This document shows, one piece after another, positions 45,183 through 53,046 of a stretch of DNA of 64,000 nt; the first letter of the stretch is position 1, and each line of letters starts with the position of its first letter. Below the pieces are notes generated by a model. That model saw only the letters and a list, made by a program, of their open reading frames with translations. It did not search any database and was not told the DNA's origin. The DNA comes from Thalassovita sp. (GTDB lineage Bacteria; Pseudomonadota; Alphaproteobacteria; Rhodobacterales; Rhodobacteraceae), in the NCBI GenBank assembly GCA_029212905.1, contig JARGPB010000011.1:1-64000 (forward strand). Direction: 5' to 3'. The translations under genes were made by a program, and so were the position numbers.

Positions 45183-47240
45183 TTAATTCCGGTTGATCAA
45201 CCGGATGGGGTATCGTTTTACATCCAGCTTGGGCAGCCCGCCGCCGCCGGATAGCGACAGATCCCGGCTGGTGTCTTCAGGGGCCATTGCAGTGCTCAGA
45301 TAGGTCTCCAGCGCGCCGCCCTCGGCCCCCAAATCACGGGTTTGCACCGGATCGGCCAGCGCGGTCAGTTCCGTCCGCGGGGCGCCTTCGCGCGCCGGGG
45401 TCGAGATGACGATCAGCTCTTCCAGGCCTGCTCTCACGGTGCCATCCGCGCCCGGCGGATTCTGGATCAACAGGCCGATTTCCTGTTCTTCGCCAAACCC
45501 GATGCGGTTGGAAATCCCCGGTTCCGGCCAGATCGCCGTGACGTGGTAATCGCGATCCACATACAGAACAGTCACGTCCTGCGCCGTCAGATCACTGTTG
45601 CGCAGGCTCAGCCACAGCTGGTCGCAATGCGAGGCCGCTATTTCGCCCGAAACCTCTGTGCCTGCACCTGTTTGCTCGGCGCAGCCCTCACCGTCCGCCA
45701 GCCCTTCGACATGGGTCAGGCTTTGCCCCACCCCCGAGCTGAACAGGCTGAACCCGCCGGACGATCCGCCCTCGGCCATCGCCAAGGCCGCCCGCAGCCG
45801 CAACGTCCGCGCCGCGCGCTCCAGAAAATCCGCGAAAACCAGCGCGGGGTATTCCGCATCCTCGATCATCAGCCGCGGACTAGAGCCCAGCCCCTGCGGG
45901 TCCAAAACCCCGTCGCGCCCGGCCAGCGCCAGTGTTCCATCCACCAGATAGGGCTGCATATCGAAATCCACCGCGTTCAGGCGCACGCCCTCCAGCGCGT
46001 CGGCCTGGGCCATCATTTCCAGCATCCCCAGCAGCGCGCCATAATCCTGCCCGTCCATCACATCCGCGCGGATCGGCACCGCCAGCCGCACCGGCTGTGG
46101 CAAGCCGGGTTGTGTCACCACGGCATAGCCCTGATCGGGCAGCGGCTGATCGGTGTTCAGAACCGCCGAGTTGGCCGTCAGCCGAGTCAATGTCGCCACC
46201 GCCAGCACCCCGTCCGAGGTCAGCGAGGCATGAACCGCAACCTGCGCCCCTTCGGCCAGACCGTCCAGCAGCCCCGCGCTCAGCCTATCGCCCTGCGTGG
46301 CAAACCGCACCTCCGGCGAGGCCGTGCCAAACACGCCCTCTGTCATCAGCGTGCCCTCGCCATCGGGGGATTGCGCCGCCGGGCCGTTGCGCGCCATGCC
46401 ATCTGTCGCCGCCTGAAGGGCCTGCGCCCAGCTCAGTTGCGCCTCGGACGACAAGACCCCCATTAGCGCCTGCGTGAAATCCCCGTACCAGTTGCCAGGG
46501 TCGGATGCGTCCCCCAGCGGGTATTCAAACGACCGCTGATTGGACTGCGAGGAATATAAAAACGCGTAATCGCCACGCAGCGGCTCCGCCGCCGTGCCCG
46601 AGGCCTCGCCCGTTTGGTCCTGCGGGATGCCCAAAGCCAAAGGATCAACATAGCGCGCAGCCGCCGCATCATTACCCAAGCCCCGGAACCCCGTGGCCGA
46701 GTGGCACGCGTCCAGCACCGCCACCAGCTGAGCGCCCGTATCCAGAATGGACTGGAACCGCACCGCCAATTCATCATCCACGATGGCGTTTTCGACAGCG
46801 CCAATCGCGCCCTTCCAGCCATGCGCGTCCGCAGGCAGCAGGATTTCATCATAGCCCCCGGCCTCGTCCCCGTTTTGGTCAGGGGCCTGACTGCCGTGGC
46901 CGGAATAATAGAAAAACACCGTGTCGCCTGCCTGTGCGGTCCGGGCCAAACCGTCCAGCGCCTCCAGAATGGCGGCGCGTGTGGGGGTAGCGGCGATTGT
47001 CACCCCCGGCGCGGTTTGCGCCCCCTCCGAGGCCAGCAACCGGATATTGCCCGGCGCCACGCCCCGTTCAATCAGCATCCCCGTCACCAGCCCCGTATCA
47101 TTCGCAGGCCCGCGCAGGTCTGCATCCAGATGCAGATAATCCGACACCCCAATCACCAGCGCACGGGTTTCCCCCCACAGCGGCGATCCAAGCAGAAGCC
47201 CCGTCATCAGGGCAGAAATTGTCAGAGCGCGTGTTTTCAT
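45183..47240 (-). CDS. Secreted caspase-like (C14) protease 1
   Basis: 685 residues. A signal peptide (MKTRALTISALMTGLLLGSPLWG) precedes a caspase p20-like domain (about 25-190). It begins RALVIGVSDYL, with catalytic His115 (YYSGHGSQ) and Cys179 (VLDACHSATG). A long unknown middle is followed by a C-terminal DUF4384-like beta domain (about 540-620) with VTVLYVDRDYHV. The same architecture recurs in the gene at 53047-55164. No clear Shine-Dalgarno is seen before the ATG. Located 65 bp after the patatin gene and 48 bp before the trypsin gene. Confidence 0.88.
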   Translation of the reverse strand: MKTRALTISALMTGLLLGSPLWGETRALVIGVSDYLHLDADLRGPANDTGLVTGMLIERGVAPGNIRLLASEGAQTAPGVTIAATPTRAAILEALDGLARTAQAGDTVFFYYSGHGSQAPDQNGDEAGGYDEILLPADAHGWKGAIGAVENAIVDDELAVRFQSILDTGAQLVAVLDACHSATGFRGLGNDAAAARYVDPLALGIPQDQTGEASGTAAEPLRGDYAFLYSSQSNQRSFEYPLGDASDPGNWYGDFTQALMGVLSSEAQLSWAQALQAATDGMARNGPAAQSPDGEGTLMTEGVFGTASPEVRFATQGDRLSAGLLDGLAEGAQVAVHASLTSDGVLAVATLTRLTANSAVLNTDQPLPDQGYAVVTQPGLPQPVRLAVPIRADVMDGQDYGALLGMLEMMAQADALEGVRLNAVDFDMQPYLVDGTLALAGRDGVLDPQGLGSSPRLMIEDAEYPALVFADFLERAARTLRLRAALAMAEGGSSGGFSLFSSGVGQSLTHVEGLADGEGCAEQTGAGTEVSGEIAASHCDQLWLSLRNSDLTAQDVTVLYVDRDYHVTAIWPEPGISNRIGFGEEQEIGLLIQNPPGADGTVRAGLEELIVISTPAREGAPRTELTALADPVQTRDLGAEGGALETYLSTAMAPEDTSRDLSLSGGGGLPKLDVKRYPIRLINRN

Positions 47241-47305
47241 AAGCTATTGATTGCAGTCACATGTGCTTGGATCAAGCCCTGGCTAAGGCGTGACCGGATT
47301 TGTCA

Positions 47306-48763
47306 TCAATTCTTGATCGGCGTTATTCGTCTGGGTTGCGTTCCATTTCCGGGTTTCAACGCGGCCAACGCATTTCGTCCGGGCGCGGCCCGCAGGAACC
47401 CGTTCAAATCCGGGTTCAGACGCGCCGCCATCCGGCCGGCCTCGATCGCCATGTCCACCTGTTCGGTCTTCAGCTTCAGCCGGGTCGGGATTTCGTTCAG
47501 CCGTTCCTGCTGATCCTCGTCCAGCGCATCAAAGCTGATCTGCCCGACGAAAAACTTCACGTCCCGACAGTTCCAGCCCCGCGTGGTGCCGCGCAGGCGG
47601 CGGACCTGGGACAGGGGCAGCGCGCATCGGAATTCCACCAGGTCGGTCTCCCACTTCTCCAGTTGCAATCGCATCGCGTCATACCCCGTCCGCGACGCCG
47701 ATCCCATCGACGCCCCCGCGATCCCCATCGCCAGGTTCAGCCCGCCCGGACCGCCCAGTTTCTGTGACCAGCGATAGGTTTTTTCCGTGCCCGCATCGGC
47801 CACCAGGAACAAGAACCGCTTAAGCCGCACCGCCTGCTGCGCCGTCATGGGGGCGTATCCGTTGCGTGCCCGCGCCCGTTCAATCGCCAGGCCTGTGGTG
47901 CCGAAATTATCGGTGATCCCACCATCTAACAGCTTGACGTATTTCACCTTTTCCGGGTCACTATAGCTTTCTAATGCGGCGGCTTGTGCCCGCATGGCCA
48001 GGCTGGCCTCGGGGTTGTGGCGCGCCGCCGTCAGCCAGTCGGGCTCTTGATAATCGCATTTGCCCTGATGGGCCTCCAGCGTGATCGGTGAAAACACCAG
48101 CGGGAACGCCGCCGAGGCCGCCACGGCGTCCGAAATCGGGAATTCCGACAGATCCGAGCACAGCGCATCAAAGGTTTCGGGGCTGAACAGGAACGTGGTT
48201 TGGTTCGCCATGTCCGCGGCGTTGATCCAGGTGGTGATCTGGCTGCGCGCCCGCAGATCCCCAAAGGTCGCCCCGTGGAACAGCTTCTCGTCCAGATAGC
48301 GGCCAAAGGTTTTGCGCCCATTCGCGCCGCCCGACACGCCCCGCACCAGTGTCAAAGGGTTCAGCGGTGAATTCGCCATGTATTTTTCGGCGTTGGTGAT
48401 CAGGTATTCCTCGCGGTAGCCGTCCAGCGCCTTGGGGCCGTTCAGCCCGAAATAGGCCGCCGTGACAGATCCACCCGACACCCCCGTCACCAGCCGCACG
48501 TCCGACAGGATGCCATCGGGGTCCTTAGGCGTGGCGCTTTGGGCGCGCATTTCCTCTAGCAGCCCATAGGCAAAGGCCGAGGCCCGCATCCCGCCGCCCG
48601 AAAACGCCAGCCCGACATAGACCTCACCGTCCCCCGGCTCGGTCAGGACTGCGTCGGCCAAGGGCGGATTCTGCCCGTCTTCCAATGGTTGATTGATCGG
48701 TTTATTGACCGCAGAGCAGCCCAGCAGCAAAAGAGCCGCGCTCAACATCTTCAATGACTTCAT
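47306..48763 (-). CDS. Patatin-like phospholipase lipoprotein
   Basis: 485 residues. A lipoprotein signal with lipobox LLGC (Cys16) is followed by the patatin domain: oxyanion loop FSGGGMRA (54-61), nucleophile Ser96 in GVSGG, and catalytic Asp280 in LLDGGITDN. Both dyad residues are intact. The family hydrolyses acyl chains of phospholipids; here it would be tethered to a membrane outside the cytoplasm. GGGGGAGG precedes the ATG. It follows the histidine kinase gene by 30 bp. Confidence 0.9.
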   Translation of the reverse strand: MKSLKMLSAALLLLGCSAVNKPINQPLEDGQNPPLADAVLTEPGDGEVYVGLAFSGGGMRASAFAYGLLEEMRAQSATPKDPDGILSDVRLVTGVSGGSVTAAYFGLNGPKALDGYREEYLITNAEKYMANSPLNPLTLVRGVSGGANGRKTFGRYLDEKLFHGATFGDLRARSQITTWINAADMANQTTFLFSPETFDALCSDLSEFPISDAVAASAAFPLVFSPITLEAHQGKCDYQEPDWLTAARHNPEASLAMRAQAAALESYSDPEKVKYVKLLDGGITDNFGTTGLAIERARARNGYAPMTAQQAVRLKRFLFLVADAGTEKTYRWSQKLGGPGGLNLAMGIAGASMGSASRTGYDAMRLQLEKWETDLVEFRCALPLSQVRRLRGTTRGWNCRDVKFFVGQISFDALDEDQQERLNEIPTRLKLKTEQVDMAIEAGRMAARLNPDLNGFLRAAPGRNALAALKPGNGTQPRRITPIKN

Positions 48764-48793
48764 ATGCCTCCCCCAAGAAGCCGCCCGTAAATA

Positions 48794-50143
48794 TCAGGCG
48801 CTGGGGTCAAGTTTAGGACAGCTAATTCCGATCGCAAAGCCTTTTGAGGTCTCAGGCAAAATCAGTTTGGCCCCATGGCGCGCCGCAATCGCCTGCACCA
48901 GCGCCAATCCCAGCCCATGCCCCGCGCGGTCCCGGTCGCGTTCTGCGCGGGTAAAGCGGTCGAACATTTCAGCGCGCAGCTCCTCGGGGATGCCCGGCCC
49001 GGTGTCCGTGACCTGTAGCAAAAACCGCCCATCCTGTTCCGTCACCAAGACCGCAATCGCATCCCCCGGTCCGCAATATTTGATCGCATTGTCCAACAGA
49101 TTGCTCAGCAATTGCGCCAGCAGGCTGCGCTCTCCCAGAACATGCAGGTCGGGCGTGATCTCAGCCGAACACAGCATCCCCGTTTCCTCGGCCAGGGGTT
49201 CATAGAGATCGAACACCTCTTCGGCCAGTTCCGACAGGTTCACCGGCACCAGACCGGGGCGCTGCCCCTTGGCGGCCTCGGCACTAGAGATGTCCAGCAA
49301 CGCATCGAAAATCCGCACGGTCGAGCGGATCTCGCCGCGGATTTCCTCGACCTGCGCGTCCTGCCCCTCAAGCGCGCTCAGCCGGTGCTGGATACGGTTC
49401 AACGGCGTGCGCAATTCATGCGCGATAGCGTCAGACAGACGATGCGTGGCCCGGTTCAGCCCCTCGATCCGGTCCAGCATATTGTGCACGTGATCCTGTA
49501 GAACGGCGAATTCGTCCTGCTGTCGGGGGCTGGGCAGGCGCGCGGACAGATCGCCACCCGCCACCTGATCGGCCAGCGCATTCAGGCGTCCGATCCGCCC
49601 CAGAACAGCCCGGCTGATTCCCCACCCCGCCAGCAGCGCCACCGCCACCAGACCCAGGGCCACCCAGCCGATCAACCGGCGCAGATCGGCCAGCGTAGAC
49701 AGGGTATCCGTGCGTGCCCGCGCCACAAGAAACGGAAAACCGCCCGGCAGGTCCCGCGCGATCCCCAGATAGGAAACCCCATTGTGATCAAATATTTGCG
49801 CGCCTTTTGGAGTGAAGTCCGCGCCCTCTCGCGTCAGGCCATCGGGCCAGCCGTCCAGATTCCCCGCCAGTTTGACGTCCCGATCCATCAACAGGTAAAT
49901 CCCCTGCGCGGCCGAGCTTGACGCCACGCGGAATTCGACCGCCTGGCGCAGCGCCACGATCCGGCGTTGTTCATACAGCGCCGCAAAGGCCTCCAGATCA
50001 GCGCGCAGCAATTCTGCCTGACGCGCGTTCAGCGACGCTTCGGTCACGCGATATTGAACGCCCATCGCACCCAGAGACATCAGGATAATCCCCGATGCCA
50101 CCATCAAGGTCATACGCAAACTGGCCGAGCGCGCCCGCCTCAT
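48794..50143 (-). CDS. Sensor histidine kinase of the caspase/patatin locus
   Basis: 449 residues. TM helices at about 11-29 and 158-174 bracket a periplasmic sensor domain of about 125 residues with no recognised fold. A HAMP domain (about 178-230) precedes the dimerisation helix with phospho-acceptor His242 (AIAHELRTPLNRI). The ATPase domain has LLDNAIKYC, DTGPGIP and GHGLGLALV. The ATGA overlap with the response regulator makes them a cognate pair. Confidence 0.94.
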   Translation of the reverse strand: MRRARSASLRMTLMVASGIILMSLGAMGVQYRVTEASLNARQAELLRADLEAFAALYEQRRIVALRQAVEFRVASSSAAQGIYLLMDRDVKLAGNLDGWPDGLTREGADFTPKGAQIFDHNGVSYLGIARDLPGGFPFLVARARTDTLSTLADLRRLIGWVALGLVAVALLAGWGISRAVLGRIGRLNALADQVAGGDLSARLPSPRQQDEFAVLQDHVHNMLDRIEGLNRATHRLSDAIAHELRTPLNRIQHRLSALEGQDAQVEEIRGEIRSTVRIFDALLDISSAEAAKGQRPGLVPVNLSELAEEVFDLYEPLAEETGMLCSAEITPDLHVLGERSLLAQLLSNLLDNAIKYCGPGDAIAVLVTEQDGRFLLQVTDTGPGIPEELRAEMFDRFTRAERDRDRAGHGLGLALVQAIAARHGAKLILPETSKGFAIGISCPKLDPSA

Positions 50144-50847
50144 TCGGCCTCACCGACCGGGTCGAACACATAGCCCTCGCCGCGGGCGGTGTGGATGATC
50201 GGGCGGCCCGCGGCAGTTTCCAGCTTGCGGCGCAGACGGCCCACATGGACGTCCACCACATTGGTCTGCGGGTCGAAATGCAGGTTCCAGACGTTTTCCA
50301 ACAGCTGCATCCGTGTCACCAGATCACCGGCATTATTCGCGAAATAGCTCAATAATTTGAACTCTTTAGGAGATATCGCCACATGAGTCGTCCCCACATG
50401 GACCGTGCGCGCCTTCATGCGGATTTCCAGATCCCCAAAGGCCACCACATCATTGTCCAGCGCCACCATGTTCTTGCGTCTCAGCAGTGCCCGCAGCCGC
50501 GCCCGCAGCTCGTCCGGGTCAAAGGGTTTGGCCAGATAATCATCCGCGCCCTTCTCCAGCCCCTCGATTTTGTTTTGCGCCCGGCCCAGCGCCGAAACCA
50601 CCATCACCAGCGCGGTCGAGCCCGCCGCCCGCACCTTGGCAATCGCATCCACCCCATCGCCGCCGGGCAGCATCCGGTCGAACAGGATCACGGCGAAATC
50701 ACTCCCGCGCGCGGCCTCAAGCCCGTCATCATAGCTCGCGCGCAGGATCGGCTGGCCGCCGACATCGCGGACGGCTTCGGCCATGGCTTCGGCGGCCACC
50801 TGGTCGTCTTCGACAATCAGGATTTGCGGGGTTTCGGGCGTCGTCAT
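50140..50847 (-). CDS. OmpR/PhoB-family response regulator
   Basis: 235 residues. The receiver domain has acidic pocket EDD (13-15), phospho-acceptor D57 (ILFDRMLPG) and K106 (YLAKPFDP). The C-terminal winged helix (about 135-230) carries FKLLSYFANNAGDLVTR and VHVGRLRRKL. Coupled to the kinase gene by ATGA and 22 bp downstream of the HtrA-like gene. It most likely controls the locus itself, possibly through the palindrome at 52331-52370. Confidence 0.94.
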   Translation of the reverse strand: MTTPETPQILIVEDDQVAAEAMAEAVRDVGGQPILRASYDDGLEAARGSDFAVILFDRMLPGGDGVDAIAKVRAAGSTALVMVVSALGRAQNKIEGLEKGADDYLAKPFDPDELRARLRALLRRKNMVALDNDVVAFGDLEIRMKARTVHVGTTHVAISPKEFKLLSYFANNAGDLVTRMQLLENVWNLHFDPQTNVVDVHVGRLRRKLETAAGRPIIHTARGEGYVFDPVGEAE

Positions 50848-50869
50848 ACGGGATCTCCTTGTGCACAGA

Positions 50870-52228
50870 TCAGAAGATTACGACCACAGGGTCAAGGACA
50901 TTCGCAGCGCCCCCCACCGGGCGGACCCTGGCACCGTTGCTCCAGGGATCCACCGTCACGTGCAGGGTGCGCCCGTTGGGGCGGCGCACCAGCATCAGCA
51001 CGGGGCGGCTGATTTTCAGCGTCTTCAGCAATTCAGGCGTTGCGGGCTGGCCGTTCACCGACACGATCACGTCGCCCACATCCATGCCCGCCAGAAACGC
51101 GGGGCTTACGGGCGAAATCACCTCGACCGTCACACCATCCTGCGCCAGTTGCAGCCCCAGCCGCGCCAGATCATAGGCCCGGATAATCGCGATCGAGCGC
51201 GACGCCCCGTCGTCATCAATCGACACGCTCTGCACCCGTAAATTCAGGGTCAGGCGCACGACGTCCCCTCTGCGCAGCACGATCAGTTGAACGCGGTCGT
51301 CCTTGCGGCTTTCCAGCGCAAAGGCCAGGTCTTCGGCGGTCGCGATCTGCACGCCGTTCAGCTCGGTCAGGATGTCTCCGGGCTTCAGACCGGCCCGCGC
51401 GCCCAGGCTGGCCGGGTCCACATTATCCACCAGCAGCCCCGCGCCCTTGGACACGCCCAGCGCCAAGGCCGAGCGCCGATCCAGCGGGCGCAGCGTCAGG
51501 CCCAGATCCTGCACCGGGCGCAGCTCGCCTGCGATGGCTTGGTCAATCAGCGCCGCCGGGATCGCATAGGAAATCCCCACAAACAGGCGCGATCCATCTG
51601 CGACCCGCGCGTTGATCCCCAGCACACGCCCCGCAGCATCCAACAGCGGCCCGCCAGAGCTACCGGGATTAATCGCTGCGTCATGCTGAATATAGCGCAC
51701 CGGCACCGACGCCAGAACCTGCCGCGCCGCCGCCGACACGATGCCCCGCGTCACGGTCGATTCCGTCTGCAACGGTGCGCCCAGCGCATAAACCTCGGTC
51801 CCCAGCGAGGGCAGCGCGCGGGCGGGCTCCAGTCCCTTGCCCCAAATGGCCCCCGGCAGTTCGATCACCGCGATATCACGCTTATCATCGCGCAAGATCA
51901 CCTTGCCGACCACCGTGTCCCCGTCCTGATTGCGCAGGATCACCCGCGCGTTGCGTTTCACCACATGCGCGTTCGTCACCGCCAGTCGCCCATCGCGCCA
52001 CAGCACCGCCGAGCCCAGAAACCGTTCGTCCCCATCATCCGTATACACCACCAGAGTCGCCCGCAAACCGCGCTCTAACGCGCCTTGCTGCGCGGCCTGC
52101 GCCCGGTCCGCGATGGCGCTGATCAACGTCAGGCACAGCGCCAACATCGGAATCATCCGCAGCACGGGATGGCGGGGGCGCCGCGCGGAAAACACAGGCA
52201 GGGAATCGGGCCGAAAGCGCTGTCTCAT
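50870..52228 (-). CDS. HtrA/DegP-like serine protease with two PDZ domains
   Basis: 452 residues. An N-terminal signal (about 22-46, ending AQA) follows an Arg-rich start. The trypsin-fold domain has H88 (TNAHVV), D118 (RDIAVIEL) and S191 (NPGSSGGPL). PDZ1 covers about 250-340 and PDZ2 about 365-440 (GMDVGDVIVSVNGQ). Start ATG at 52228 has AAGGA about 11 nt upstream. It is the first gene of the six-gene run and shares its promoter region with divergent protein B. Confidence 0.9.
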   Translation of the reverse strand: MRQRFRPDSLPVFSARRPRHPVLRMIPMLALCLTLISAIADRAQAAQQGALERGLRATLVVYTDDGDERFLGSAVLWRDGRLAVTNAHVVKRNARVILRNQDGDTVVGKVILRDDKRDIAVIELPGAIWGKGLEPARALPSLGTEVYALGAPLQTESTVTRGIVSAAARQVLASVPVRYIQHDAAINPGSSGGPLLDAAGRVLGINARVADGSRLFVGISYAIPAALIDQAIAGELRPVQDLGLTLRPLDRRSALALGVSKGAGLLVDNVDPASLGARAGLKPGDILTELNGVQIATAEDLAFALESRKDDRVQLIVLRRGDVVRLTLNLRVQSVSIDDDGASRSIAIIRAYDLARLGLQLAQDGVTVEVISPVSPAFLAGMDVGDVIVSVNGQPATPELLKTLKISRPVLMLVRRPNGRTLHVTVDPWSNGARVRPVGGAANVLDPVVVIF

Positions 52229-52330
52229 GGGGTCTGTCCTTATTGTTCCAGTCCCCTCAGGCCTAGCAAGCCGCCCCCGGAAACTCACATGACAAGTCCG
52301 TTCATCTTTGTGAATGCGCCAGAAAGGCTT

Positions 52331-52370
52331 TGAATTGCCGGGGCCGGCCCCGCATTATCATCGCAATTCA
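52331..52370. promoter_or_regulatory. Nested palindrome in the divergent promoter of the protease locus
   Basis: TGAATTGC (52331-52338) and its exact reverse complement (52363-52370) surround a perfect 14-bp palindrome CGGGGCCGGCCCCG (52339-52352). It lies within the 160-bp divergent spacer between the HtrA-like gene and the protein B gene, about 20 bp before the latter. It is a candidate operator for the linked regulator or a 5'-leader hairpin. Confidence 0.5.
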
Positions 52371-52388
52371 GATACCGGAGTTTCATTG

Positions 52389-53036
52389 ATGTTTTCGAAA
52401 TCCATTTACCTTGCCCTTGGCCTGTCCACTGCCGCGCTGATGCCCCTGTCAGCACAGGCGCAATCCCCGCTGAAAACCGCGCAGATGTCGGCACAGCTGT
52501 TCCTGACGGGGGTCGAAACCGACGATCCAATCCTGATCATCGCAGCGGCCAAGCTGCGAAAATCCTTGAACCTTTCCAAGGCCCTGCGCGCACCCGACGC
52601 CGAAACATCCGCAGAATCCGACATGCCTGCGCCCGAAGAACCGATCACCTGGCAGCTGATGTTGGACGCCGCTCAGGTCCTGTCCACCGGCGATGACGCC
52701 CTACTGGGGTTGATCCAAGACATCCGCGTCGAAAACTCCAAAGGCGTCAGCACCGGACAGGTCTATTCCATCACCTCGATCCGGGCGGGGGGCACCGACA
52801 CCTATCCGCCCCTGCCCTATTCCGGTGGCGAATATGCCGAAGTCTACGTCGAGGGTCAGGCCGCCACCGATCTGAATCTCTATGTGCAGGACGCCAAGGG
52901 ACGGCTGGTCTGTTCGGACACCGACATCAGCGCCATTGCCTATTGCGGCTGGCGCCCGGCCAACAGCGAAGGCTTCACCATCATCGTCAAGAACAAGGGC
53001 CGGGATGCCTCGTCCTATTCGCTGATCACCAACTAA
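52389..53036 (+). CDS. Secreted PPC-like domain protein B (paralogue of protein A)
   Basis: 215 residues, exactly the length of protein A. The signal peptide ends near SAQAQ. It shares the segments DPILIIAAAKL, DAKG (168-171) and YxxxTN at the C-terminus, and Cys175/Cys186 fall at the same residue numbers as in A. The C-terminal beta domain is PPC-like (inference). GGAG lies about 9 nt before the ATG. It is 10 bp upstream of the second caspase gene, so the two are translated from one message. Confidence 0.85.
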   Translation: MFSKSIYLALGLSTAALMPLSAQAQSPLKTAQMSAQLFLTGVETDDPILIIAAAKLRKSLNLSKALRAPDAETSAESDMPAPEEPITWQLMLDAAQVLSTGDDALLGLIQDIRVENSKGVSTGQVYSITSIRAGGTDTYPPLPYSGGEYAEVYVEGQAATDLNLYVQDAKGRLVCSDTDISAIAYCGWRPANSEGFTIIVKNKGRDASSYSLITN

Positions 53037-53046
53037 GGAGAGCTCC

